In this document: positions 35,633 through 44,076 of the stretch, one piece after another
How the letters are laid out: every line of letters starts with the position of its first letter
How positions within the stretch are numbered: the first letter of the stretch is position 1
Assembly (NCBI GenBank): GCA_039978895.1
Contig: JBDWAL010000025.1
Location: 341,998-405,997, forward strand
Reading direction: 5' to 3'
Source: Aliishimia sp039978895
GTDB taxonomy: Bacteria; Pseudomonadota; Alphaproteobacteria; Rhodobacterales; Rhodobacteraceae
Length of the DNA: 64,000 nt
Program-made: the position numbers and the translations under genes
Notes under the pieces: model-generated
Told to the model about the DNA's origin: nothing
The model's input: the letters and a program-made list of their open reading frames with translations, nothing else
Databases searched by the model: none

Positions 35633-37020
35633 TTAGGCCCGACCATATTTTCGGGGCGCACAACTTCGTTGAAACGCTCTTCGGTGACAAAGCCGAGCTT
35701 CACGGCTTCTTCGATCAAAGTGGTGCCGTTTTTATGCGCAGTTTTGGCAACTTTGGTGGCGTTGTCATAGCCGATTTCGGGTGCAAGTGCTGTGACCAGC
35801 ATCAAGGATTCGCGCATCAGTTTGTCGATCCGCACCGGATCTGCTTTGAGGTCGACCATAAGGTTATCGGTGAACGCTGAGGCCGCATCACCCAAAAGCT
35901 GCATGGATTGCAACACGTTATAGGACATCATGGGTTTGTAGACGTTCAGTTCAAAGTGGCCCTGCGAGCCTGCAAACCCGACAGCGGCGTCATTGCCCAT
36001 GACATGCGCGCAGACTTGGGTCAGGGCTTCGCATTGGGTTGGGTTGACCTTGCCGGGCATAATCGAGGAGCCGGGTTCATTTTCGGGCAAAACCAATTCG
36101 CCAAGACCGCAGCGCGGGCCAGAACCGAGCAAACGGATATCGTTGGCGATCTTGAACAGCGATGCGGCGACGACCTTAAGCGCGCCGGAAATTTCGACCA
36201 TCGCGTCATGTGCCGCCAAGGCTTCGAACTTATTGGGGGCCGTGACAAAAGGCAGGCCAGTGATGTCGGCCATATGCCCTGCGACCGCTTCGGACCAGCC
36301 GGGTTTGGTGTTGAGGCCAGTGCCAACAGCCGTGCCACCTTGGGCCAGCTCATAGATACGGCCCAATGCGTCATGAACGCGGCGAATGCCCATCGCGACT
36401 TGATGCACGTAGCCCGAGAATTCTTGGGAGAGCGTCAGCGGGGTCGCGTCTTGGGTGTGGGTGCGGCCAATCTTGATGATCCCGTCGAATTCTTCGACCT
36501 TGCTTTGCAGCGATTTGTGTAGCTTTTCGAGACCCGGAAGCAGCACGTTATGCGCGCTCATGGCCGCCGAAATATGCATGGCAGTTGGGAATGTGTCGTT
36601 GGAGGACTGGCCCATATTGCAGTGGTCATTGGGGTGAACCGGGGATTTGGAGCCAATCTCACCGCCCAAGATTTCAATCGCGCGGTTTGCGATCACTTCA
36701 TTGGCGTTCATGTTGGATTGTGTACCAGACCCTGTTTGCCAGACAACCAACGGGAAATTGTCGTCGAACTTGCCAGCCACAACCTCGGCGGCGGCCTGAA
36801 CAATCGCGTCAGCCAGTTTCGGGTCCAGCGTGCCTTGGGCTTTGTTTTGCATCGCGCAGGCTTGTTTGATGACGCCAAGGGCGCGGACGATCGCGATGGG
36901 CTGCTTTTCCCAACCGATCGGGAAGTTGATGATCGAGCGCTGCGTTTGCGCGCCCCAATATTTCTCGGAAGGGACCTCTAGGGGACCAAAGCTGTCGGTT
37001 TCGGTACGAGTTTGGGCCAT
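35629..37020 (-). CDS. fumC: Fumarate hydratase class II
   Basis: A 463-residue iron-independent fumarase of the aspartase/fumarase superfamily, converting fumarate to malate in the TCA cycle. The signature GSSIMPGKVNPTQCE near residue 318 carries the mobile-loop serine, and SSNDTFPTAMH and the TQDATPLTLSQEF segment are the other conserved blocks. Length is standard. It is the first gene of a coupled set with DUF4169 and RHH downstream; sspB lies upstream on the same strand. Confidence 0.96.
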   Translation of the reverse strand: MAQTRTETDSFGPLEVPSEKYWGAQTQRSIINFPIGWEKQPIAIVRALGVIKQACAMQNKAQGTLDPKLADAIVQAAAEVVAGKFDDNFPLVVWQTGSGTQSNMNANEVIANRAIEILGGEIGSKSPVHPNDHCNMGQSSNDTFPTAMHISAAMSAHNVLLPGLEKLHKSLQSKVEEFDGIIKIGRTHTQDATPLTLSQEFSGYVHQVAMGIRRVHDALGRIYELAQGGTAVGTGLNTKPGWSEAVAGHMADITGLPFVTAPNKFEALAAHDAMVEISGALKVVAASLFKIANDIRLLGSGPRCGLGELVLPENEPGSSIMPGKVNPTQCEALTQVCAHVMGNDAAVGFAGSQGHFELNVYKPMMSYNVLQSMQLLGDAASAFTDNLMVDLKADPVRIDKLMRESLMLVTALAPEIGYDNATKVAKTAHKNGTTLIEEAVKLGFVTEERFNEVVRPENMVGPK

Positions 37021-37125
37021 GAAAGATGCCTCCGGCTGAATTCAATTGTGGGCCATCGTATACCGCTGCGATTTCACGCGTGCAATAAACGCAATCGTGC
37101 AAATCAGAGGCGTTTTGGCGCAGCT

Positions 37126-37671
37126 TTATTTACGAAAGCTATCCAAAGATACGATATCGGCGTCTTTTGCCGGTTCTGGCTCCGCGTCGTCCTTGGGCGT
37201 GTCAACTTTGGCTTTCGCCTTTGGTTTGGGCTTGGGTTTGGCTTGCTCGGGAACCGAATCCAGTTTGGTCACAGCCGAGGTCGCATCATCCGCGGCGTCG
37301 TCTTCGGTTTCCGCTTCAAAGCGCAAACCAAATTCAACAGACGGGTCCACAAACGTCTTGATCGCATCATACGGGATATAGAGCGGTTCGGGTTGGTCCC
37401 CAAAATTGAGCGTGACTGAGAAGCCTTCATTGGTGATTTCGAGCTTGTCGTACCAATGCTGCATCACCACTGTCATTTCGGTGGGATAGCGATCTGACAG
37501 CCAATCAGCCAGTTCTGCATCCGGGTGACTGGTGTCAAACGTTATGAAAAAATGATGGTCCGCCGGCAAACCGCTTTTGGCGACCTGTTCCAAAACTTTT
37601 TGAATCAAGCCGCGCATCGCATCATGCATGAGGCTGCCATATTCGATTGTATCGGTCACCAGATCCCTCAT
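37126..37671 (-). CDS. sspB: SspB-family ClpXP adaptor
   Basis: A 181-residue alphaproteobacterial SspB, which binds the tmRNA-encoded degradation tag and delivers tagged proteins to ClpXP. The domain spans about residues 1-125 (LPADHHFFITFDTSHPDAEL and VTLNFGDQPEPLYIPYDAI). It is followed by a Lys/Pro-rich flexible linker and the terminal ClpX-docking motif IVSLDSFRK. The start codon lies on a good family N-terminus. The tmRNA gene it serves is only about 2.3 kb away (39947-40256). Confidence 0.92.
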   Translation of the reverse strand: MRDLVTDTIEYGSLMHDAMRGLIQKVLEQVAKSGLPADHHFFITFDTSHPDAELADWLSDRYPTEMTVVMQHWYDKLEITNEGFSVTLNFGDQPEPLYIPYDAIKTFVDPSVEFGLRFEAETEDDAADDATSAVTKLDSVPEQAKPKPKPKAKAKVDTPKDDAEPEPAKDADIVSLDSFRK

Positions 37672-37745
37672 CGTACGTAAGCCAACTTGCGCCGACCATA
37701 CGACATTTCCCGGCAGATAAAAGAGCGTTTCGCATCAGATTGTTT

Positions 37746-38993
37746 CTAGATGAGTGGCTGAAGTGTCGCGCCTGCGATTGCCAAGATCGCCAATGACATC
37801 GGCACCGAGAGTTTGCGCCATAACAACAAGGCCGCTGCAAGCCCAACAAGGCACAAAGCCACCGGTTGGATAGATGCAATATGGGGCAGGGGCATCGGGC
37901 CAAAATTGGATATGTCGGCAAAGAGCACATGCAACGCGAACCACAATGCCAATTGGGCAATCACCCCAACAACGGCCGCCGTAATCGCGCGCAATGCCGC
38001 GCCCAAACGTGGGCGATGCGCGAGGGATTCAACATACGGGGCCGCCGCGAAAATCCATAAAAAGCACGGGATAAACGTCACCCAAAGCGCCAAAGCGCCC
38101 GCCAGCAATCCAAAGGCCCAGCCGTGTTGGCCAATCCCTGCAAGGATCGCCACAAACTGTGTCACAAGGATCAGCGGTCCGGGTGTGGTTTCCGCCAAGC
38201 CCAAAGCGTCGATCATTTGCGCGGTATTCAGCCAGCCATAATCAGCCACAACCGTTTGGGTCATATAGGCCAAAACCGCATAGGCACCGCCAAAAGTCAC
38301 CACCGCGAGTTTCGAGAAAAACAAACCCAACGCCCCTAAAAACGTGGGATCAAACGCGTATGCCAACGCCAAGGGCACAGCCCATAGCGCGCCCCAAAAT
38401 GCAATCGTGCGCAAGGTTTGGGCAAAGGGAACGTGAGGTGGGGTTGCGGTGTTTGCTGCGGGTTCTCCCATGTATGCAGCCCCCACAAGACCTGCGCCCA
38501 AAACGACAAGCGGAAAGGCCAAGCCAAAGACGAAGATCGCCGCGAAGGCCGCGACGGCAAGCGCGCGGGCAAGGCCACTGCCCAACGCTTTGCCCGACAG
38601 CCGTATCAAAGCTTGCACAACGATAACAATCACAGCCGCTTTGATGCCCAGAAACGCGGCTTGCACCATAGGAATTTGACCGAAGCTTGAATAAGCCAGC
38701 GTAAGCACGACAATGATCAAGGCCCCCGGTAACACAAACAATCCGCCGCCAATCAAACCGCCAAGCACGCCGCGCAACCGCCAACCTGCATAGGTGGCCA
38801 GCTGCATGGCTTCGGGACCGGGCAACATCATACACAGCGACAACGCCCGCAAATAGCTTTGTTCAGACAGCCAATCGCGGTCTTCGACAAGTTCGCGGTG
38901 CATCAGTGAAATTTGCGCAGCCGGTCCGCCAAAAGAAAGCAAACCGATGCGACCAAAGACGCGTGTCATCTCGGGAAGGGAGGGAGTCGTCAT
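37746..38993 (-). CDS. chrA: Chromate transporter ChrA
   Basis: A 415-residue CHR-family membrane protein of the long type, made of two homologous halves. Each begins with a family signature: FGRIGLLSFGGPAAQISLMH at the N-terminus and FFSKLAVVTFGGAYAVLAYM in the second half. These proteins export chromate. ATG 38993 is chosen because it overlaps the chrB stop (ATGA); a longer start at 39014 is less likely. It is the second gene of a chrB-chrA operon. Confidence 0.93.
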   Translation of the reverse strand: MTTPSLPEMTRVFGRIGLLSFGGPAAQISLMHRELVEDRDWLSEQSYLRALSLCMMLPGPEAMQLATYAGWRLRGVLGGLIGGGLFVLPGALIIVVLTLAYSSFGQIPMVQAAFLGIKAAVIVIVVQALIRLSGKALGSGLARALAVAAFAAIFVFGLAFPLVVLGAGLVGAAYMGEPAANTATPPHVPFAQTLRTIAFWGALWAVPLALAYAFDPTFLGALGLFFSKLAVVTFGGAYAVLAYMTQTVVADYGWLNTAQMIDALGLAETTPGPLILVTQFVAILAGIGQHGWAFGLLAGALALWVTFIPCFLWIFAAAPYVESLAHRPRLGAALRAITAAVVGVIAQLALWFALHVLFADISNFGPMPLPHIASIQPVALCLVGLAAALLLWRKLSVPMSLAILAIAGATLQPLI

Positions 38994-39811
38994 GCGCCAC
39001 GTCCGTTCGGCCAATCATGGCCTTCTTCAAAGCCATCTCGTGCCCAACGGTAAAGCGCATCATAGAGGGCCATACCCGCTTCAAGCTGTTCGGTGTCATT
39101 CTTATATTGGCGCGACAAGCCCACAGACACAGCCAGCAAACCTGCGGCTTCGGGGGCGAGATCGTGATGATTTGTATCCGCAGCACGGACAACTTTTGCC
39201 AATCGAGACAGGGTGGGGCTGTTCAATGCGAACTCCTCTAACATGATGTCGAAGGTGCAAAAATCGCCGCGGTGGCTCCAGAAAGTGTCTTCAACGTCAA
39301 ACGGGGTGGCGTTGTAGCGTTGCGCCACACCCATGACTTCGGCGGGCGATACAAACAGGACCCGCGCGCGCGTATCCACAAAACGACGGATCAACCAAGG
39401 GCACGCGATGCGGTCAATCTTGGGGCGGTGCCGTGTGACCCAGAGCGTTGCCCCATCGACAGGTTCTGGAATAGCTTTTGCCGGGATGCGCGACGTGTCT
39501 TTGTGGTCGCGCCATCCATAATTGCCACCCTCCAGATATTGGGCGTTTATCCCTTCAATCTGCAATCTGGCAACCATGCCTTGGCTGAGCTTGATCCCAC
39601 GTTGGCAGGTCACAACGCAAGGCGCGCCGTTCAAACGGATGAGCAATCCGGGCAAATCGGTATGGGGGTGGCGAAACGCGCCGGGGATCAGAAACGGGTC
39701 TTCGGTGAAGTCGGGATCAATCGAAATATCGACGATCACGGGGGCATCAGGCAAGCCAATGTGACGTAGCAGTTGTGGGACGGTTATTGCATTAAGAGCG
39801 GCCATAAGCAT
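38990..39811 (-). CDS. chrB: Rhodanese-ChrB fusion, chromate resistance protein
   Basis: A 273-residue fusion. The N-terminal part (about 10-110) is a rhodanese domain with its catalytic Cys in VVTCQRGIKLSQG. The C-terminal part (about 120-265) is the ChrB C-terminal domain (LWVTRHRPKIDRIACPWLIR, then FDIMLEEFAL). ChrB proteins go with ChrA and regulate or support chromate resistance. AAGGAG stands close before the ATG. The operon lies between sspB and ssrA; no mobile element borders it. Confidence 0.9.
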   Translation of the reverse strand: MLMAALNAITVPQLLRHIGLPDAPVIVDISIDPDFTEDPFLIPGAFRHPHTDLPGLLIRLNGAPCVVTCQRGIKLSQGMVARLQIEGINAQYLEGGNYGWRDHKDTSRIPAKAIPEPVDGATLWVTRHRPKIDRIACPWLIRRFVDTRARVLFVSPAEVMGVAQRYNATPFDVEDTFWSHRGDFCTFDIMLEEFALNSPTLSRLAKVVRAADTNHHDLAPEAAGLLAVSVGLSRQYKNDTEQLEAGMALYDALYRWARDGFEEGHDWPNGRGA

Positions 39812-39946
39812 GTCTCCTTAAGAAAGGCAGCCATGCGAACCTTGGGCCTAAGCCTCACGGGGCGTTCGCGATCGACCCCATGGAATAAATGTGACGCAAC
39901 ACAGCGGTGGCGTCAATAGGATGGATCGCTGGGCAGATAAGGGGAA

Positions 39947-40256
39947 AGGTGTCGGATTCTGTTGCCAGGCTCCGACAGGCCCCGCCTTAGGTCGCTAAAC
40001 GTAAGGACTTAGATTTCAATAGTTCCGGTCGCTTACGCGGCCATCGCCATTGGAGCACGATTGTCATTTGCAATTGTACATTTTGGGCCGATACGGTGGC
40101 ACCCAGCCGAAACAAAGCTAACCTCTTTAGGCGTTCGTCGATCCTATTTCGACCCCATGATCCCCAAATGAAGGATGTTTGGTGGAGTCGCCGGGTACCG
40201 CCCCCGGGTCCGATCCGATTATTACAAGCGCGTTTATGTCCATAGTCCCGAAGGAC
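39947..40256 (-). ncRNA. ssrA: Transfer-messenger RNA, two-piece (permuted) type
   Basis: A tmRNA on the minus strand. The tag frame reads ANDNRAPMAMAA then TAA (40073 down to 40035), a typical alphaproteobacterial tag with a final AA. The gene is circularly permuted: the acceptor piece comes first (about 40256-40180) and ends in CTCCACCA; a short internal loop (about 40179-40166) follows; then the coding piece begins at 40165 with GGGGATC and the tRNA-like GGATCGACGAA. A stem-loop (TGTCGGA/TCCGACA, 39950-39977) closes the coding piece. The outer ends are estimates to within a few bases. It rescues stalled ribosomes with SmpB. Confidence 0.93.
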
Positions 40257-40262
40257 ACCTAA

Positions 40263-40291
40263 GATATAGGGGCTTGATACGGGCCGTGCAA
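40263..40291 (-). promoter_or_regulatory. Probable sigma-70 promoter of ssrA
   Basis: On the minus strand TTGCAC and TATATC are separated by exactly 17 bases, which fits -35 and -10 elements. Transcription would begin near 40256, at the first base of the acceptor piece. The agreement with the tmRNA start supports the call. Confidence 0.75.
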
Positions 40292-40412
40292 GGGGCGAGG
40301 TGGATTGTTCATTGCGCTGTCAAAATCCTTGCGCAACAGTAATTGGACCAAAACGACATCAACACATCGCTGCTGTCTTCGGGCTGCGGGTTATTTTCAA
40401 GGATGCCATTCG

Positions 40413-41450
40413 ATGCTGAAAAATCCATTTCGCGGGAAGGGCCTTCGGCATCCTACTTTGAGCGACATGCCGTGGCCTAGCGATGATGCGCGCGCGCCCT
40501 TGGCCCTGCTTGCGCACTGTCCTGCGGCATCTGCCACACCATTGGTGCACAGCGAAGAGCTGGCCAAGCACGCCGGTTGCGTCGAGTTTTGGATCAAAGA
40601 CGAACGCCCGCGCATGGGGCTGGGCAGTTTCAAAGCGCTCGGGGCGGCCTATGCGATCGCCGCCGAAGCTCCGCGTGATGTGCCCTTTGAAACGGCGCTA
40701 GAGGGGCGTGTTTTTGTGACCGCCAGTGCGGGGAACCACGGGTTATCTGTCGCTGCCGGGGCGCATGTGTTTGGTGCACGGGCCGTTATTTATCTGGCGC
40801 AATCCGTGCCTGAAGCCTTTGCCGATCTGTTGCGATCCAAGGGGGCGGATGTTGTGCGGGCCGGGGCGATCTATGAGGAAAGCATGCAAGCTGCGCAGGA
40901 CGCCGCGGCCGAAAACGGGTGGACGTTGCTGTCTGACAGCTCATGGGACGGGTATTCAGTGCCAGCCCATGCGGTGATGCAAGGGTACACAGTTTTGGCC
41001 GCAGAGATTTGTGAGGCGATGCAGGCCGCGCCGACGCATGTGTTTCTACAAGCAGGCGTCGGGGGGCTAGCAGCCGCCGCGGCCGCGTATATGCGACGTG
41101 CATGGGGGCAGGAGGTGCAGATCATCGTGGTCGAGCCGGATGCCGCACCCGCGTTGCATCACAGTATTGCCGAAGGGGCGCCCTTGGACACACAAGGTCC
41201 TGTGTCTGAGATGGGACGATTGGATTGCAAAACCCCGTCTTTGATCGCCCTAAAAGGATTGGCGCGCGATGCAGACGGATTTGTTTTGGTGTCAGATCAA
41301 GCTGTCGCGGATGTTTTGCCGGTGATGGCGGATGCGGGGTTTGAAACCTCTGCTTCTGGGGGGGCGGGTTTGGCGGCTAGTTTGACGGGTATTGTGCCTG
41401 TGCCATCTGATGCGCGTGTGCTGTGCATCTTGTCGGAGGGCGCGGTGTGA
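40413..41450 (+). CDS. PLP-dependent lyase, diaminopropionate ammonia-lyase type
   Basis: A 345-residue fold-type II PLP enzyme related to diaminopropionate ammonia-lyase and threonine dehydratase. The PLP lysine is in GLGSFKALGAAYA. The Asn of the SAGNHG loop binds the substrate carboxylate and the GVGG segment (AGVGGLAAAAAAY) binds the phosphate. ATG 40413 is preferred over 40305 because AAGGATG precedes it and the family starts MLKNPFRG. It heads a coupled set with an M24 hydrolase gene and an Asp/Glu racemase-like gene, reminiscent of the eutB-eutD-eutA ectoine-utilisation genes. The exact substrate is not known. Confidence 0.82.
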   Translation: MLKNPFRGKGLRHPTLSDMPWPSDDARAPLALLAHCPAASATPLVHSEELAKHAGCVEFWIKDERPRMGLGSFKALGAAYAIAAEAPRDVPFETALEGRVFVTASAGNHGLSVAAGAHVFGARAVIYLAQSVPEAFADLLRSKGADVVRAGAIYEESMQAAQDAAAENGWTLLSDSSWDGYSVPAHAVMQGYTVLAAEICEAMQAAPTHVFLQAGVGGLAAAAAAYMRRAWGQEVQIIVVEPDAAPALHHSIAEGAPLDTQGPVSEMGRLDCKTPSLIALKGLARDADGFVLVSDQAVADVLPVMADAGFETSASGGAGLAASLTGIVPVPSDARVLCILSEGAV

Positions 41451-42586
41451 GCCCGCCGCGCGGATTTCCGGTCACTGAATTTGAGGCCCGCACAAAGGCT
41501 GCACAACATTTGATGGGGCAGGTGGGGCTTGATGCGCTGTTGCTCACACAAGAAGCCGATATACGCTATTTTATAGGGTTTTTGACCCGGTTTTGGGAAA
41601 GCCCGACCCGACCTTGGTTTGTGATTGTGCCAGCCTCAGGCAAGCCTGTTGCGGTTATTCCCGCCATTGGCGCGGCGTTGATGGCGAGCACGTGGATCGA
41701 TGACATTCGCACATGGGCTGCGCCGCGTCCGGACGATGATGGTGTCTCGCTGTTGGCACAATAGCTGCGCGAAATTGGCGGTCCGGTTGGCCTCCCGTCG
41801 ACGTTGGAAAGCCATATGCGGATGCCGCGCGATACCTATCATGTGCTGTTGTCAGACTTTGGCGACAGCCTTCAATCTGATCGCGGTATTGTGGCGCACC
41901 TTCGAGCGGTGAAATCCGAAGCCGAGATCGACAAGCTGCGCTATGCGTGTGGGATTGCAGGACGTGCGTTTGCGCGCGTGCCCGAGATCGCGCAGCAGGG
42001 CGTGCCGTTGGCCGATGTGTTCCGAAATTTCCAACGTCTGTGCCTTGAGGAAGGCGCGGATTGGGTGCCTTATCTGGCGGGTGGTGCCGGACAGGGTGGA
42101 TATTCGGATGTGATCTCTCCGGCGACGGAGGTTCCTTTGGAAAAAGGTGACGTGCTTATGCTGGACACAGGGTTGGTGTGGGATGGATATTTCAGCGACT
42201 TTGATCGCAATTTCAGTATTTTACAGCCAGATATTGATGTTTCGTCTCAACATCATCGTTTGATCGACGCGACGGCAGCCGGAAAGGACGCAGCACAGCC
42301 GGGTGCACGGGGGTGCGACGTGTATAAAGCCATTCAAGACGAGCTTGGCCTAGAGACAGATGCGGGGCGTTTGGGGCATGGGCTTGGGATGCAGCTCACC
42401 GAGGGCCTGTCGTTAATCGCGACGGATAAGACCGTTTTACAAGCTGGCATGGTGATCACCTTGGAGCCCGGCCTGCCGACACGGGACGGGCGGATCATGG
42501 TGCATGAGGAAGATATCGTGATCCGCGATGGGGGCGCAGAAGCGTTAAGCCCATTTGCCGCACGTGATATTGTGGTGCTCAAATGA
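41447..42586 (+). pseudogene. M24 family metallohydrolase, interrupted by an in-frame TAG
   Basis: The intact protein would be about 379 residues, related to Xaa-Pro peptidases and the ectoine hydrolase DoeA/EutD. GTG 41447 overlaps the preceding stop. A TAG at 41762-41764 (codon 106) cuts the frame after SLLAQ, and the following LREIGGPVGLPSTLES continues in the same frame with good family likeness. CAG to TAG is the simplest origin. The metal-binding residues downstream are intact: Asp pair in MLDTGLVWDGYFSDFDRNF, His in GHGLGMQL, Glu in TLEPGLP and in VHEED. A truncated C-terminal product could start near 41804, but no ribosome binding site is seen. Confidence 0.85.
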
Positions 42587-43326
42587 TGCAAACTTTCACA
42601 TATCGCACGTCGCAACCAATTGGATTCAAAGCGGCCCTTGGTTTGATCGTGTTGCAATCCGATGAGACCTTAGAAGCCGAAATGCGCCAAATGTTGCCAC
42701 AAGACGGTGTCGCGCTTTATGTCAGCCGTGTGCCAAGTGCACCGGACGTCACGCGCGAAACATTGGCGCAGATGGGGCCTGAATTGCGTGGTGCAGCTGG
42801 ATTGTTGCCGCCATCGTTGCGCTATGCGTCTGTTGGATATGGGTGCACGTCGGGGGCGTCCGTGATCGGTGCAAAAGAGGTTGCAAAGTCTGTTCAAGCC
42901 GGATGCGACGCCCAAGATGTGACCGACCCGATGACAGCTTTGGTCGCAGCTTGCCGGGCTTTGCGGGTGTCTCGATTGGCATTTTTGACGCCTTATATTG
43001 CGCAAGTCAGTGAAGGGCTGCGCGCCGCCTTTGATGCGCAAGGCATCACCTGCACAGCGCTTGGAAGTTTCAATGAAGCGGAGGAGGCGAAGGTCGCACG
43101 GATAGATGAGGGTTCAATCAAGGAAGCGGCTCTTGCTTTGGGGAGGTCATCGGATGTGGATGCAGTGTTTCTGAGTTGCACAAACCTAAGAACATTAAGC
43201 ATTATAAATAAATTGGAGGCTGAACTTAATCTGCCTGTTCTGAGTTCTAATCAAGTTCTAGGGTGGCACCTTATGCACCTTGCAGGCATCAAAGCACAGG
43301 TTCCGGGGCGGTTGGGTCAGTTATAG
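42583..43326 (+). CDS. Asp/Glu racemase superfamily protein, EutA-like
   Basis: A 247-residue protein of the Asp/Glu racemase, arylmalonate decarboxylase and maleate isomerase superfamily. The two catalytic cysteines are visible: GYGCTSGASVIG near residue 87 and VFLSCTNLRTL near 205. With the PLP lyase and M24 hydrolase it resembles the eut set for ectoine or hydroxyectoine breakdown, where EutA is of this type. The ATG overlaps the upstream stop (ATGA). Its stop overlaps that of the convergent DUF4345-like gene. Confidence 0.82.
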   Translation: MMQTFTYRTSQPIGFKAALGLIVLQSDETLEAEMRQMLPQDGVALYVSRVPSAPDVTRETLAQMGPELRGAAGLLPPSLRYASVGYGCTSGASVIGAKEVAKSVQAGCDAQDVTDPMTALVAACRALRVSRLAFLTPYIAQVSEGLRAAFDAQGITCTALGSFNEAEEAKVARIDEGSIKEAALALGRSSDVDAVFLSCTNLRTLSIINKLEAELNLPVLSSNQVLGWHLMHLAGIKAQVPGRLGQL

Positions 43327-43671
43327 ATTGGCCAACAAGAACCAAGCCGCTAGGGCCGCTTCAATCCCACCAAAGACCAAAACCTTTTTAAACGGTGGTT
43401 TGTCGAGCGCTAGGGATATCACGCGCCCCAGAGCGGCCCCGACAAACGCGAAGCCGATCATTGCAAATGCCAACGGTTCCGCAATCCAAATCGCAGCCGC
43501 ACCTGCGACAACAAACAGCCCGCCCACGGAGGCGCGCATTTCCGACAAGCCCATCGTCGAACCGGTCGGTTCAAGATCAAGTGCAGACGCAGTGTAACGT
43601 GGTGCCAAAAAGCCGAAACAGCCAAAGGCCATCGTCAAACCAGCGGCGATCATGTTCAAAATATCAATCAT
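43321..43671 (-). CDS. DUF4345-like small membrane protein
   Basis: A 116-residue protein with four predicted spans (FGCFGFLAPRYTASALDLEP, then GLFVVAGAAAIWIAE). The pattern of an N-terminal GFLAP and a central GG-LF motif fits the DUF4345 family; the function is unknown. ATG 43671 was chosen over a frame extended to 43728 because it starts at a hydrophobic helix. It overlaps the convergent racemase stop by six bases. Confidence 0.75.
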   Translation of the reverse strand: MIDILNMIAAGLTMAFGCFGFLAPRYTASALDLEPTGSTMGLSEMRASVGGLFVVAGAAAIWIAEPLAFAMIGFAFVGAALGRVISLALDKPPFKKVLVFGGIEAALAAWFLLANL

Positions 43672-43724
43672 ACGGCTTACTTGGCGCAAAATGGCGCCGA
43701 TGCAAGTTAAACCCGGTGTTTTGA

Positions 43725-43994
43725 TCAATGCAGGTTTGAGGCACGGCGCCGAAGCCGATCAACATGACGGTCCAATTCTGCGGACGCAAGAATAAGCATT
43801 GCTGTGCTCTCTGGGGGGTCTTCTGACGCAAGATCATAAGCCACCGCTTCGGTCAAAAGCGCGCTCACACGCAACGCAACCAGATTGCGGCGCGCTATTG
43901 GCAAATTGGCGATTTGTCCACGTACATCCTCGCTTAAGACACCAGCAAGATCGTCATCTTGGAACATCGATTGGTACGTCATTGTCCTTGTCAC
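43725..43994 (-). CDS. Hypothetical protein
   Basis: An 89-residue soluble, helix-rich protein (LSEDVRGQIANLPIARR, then LVALRVSALLTEAVAYDLAS). No family is recognised. The true start could be the second ATG (MTYQSMFQ). It lies 53 bp from the DUF4345-like gene on the same strand. Confidence 0.6.
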   Translation of the reverse strand: MTRTMTYQSMFQDDDLAGVLSEDVRGQIANLPIARRNLVALRVSALLTEAVAYDLASEDPPESTAMLILASAELDRHVDRLRRRASNLH

Positions 43995-44076
43995 CCTATT
44001 AACAGATTATCAACGTGCTGGTAGCGCAAACATGTCTGTCGGTATGTCCCGCAGTTAAGTGACGCGGGCGGTGAAC

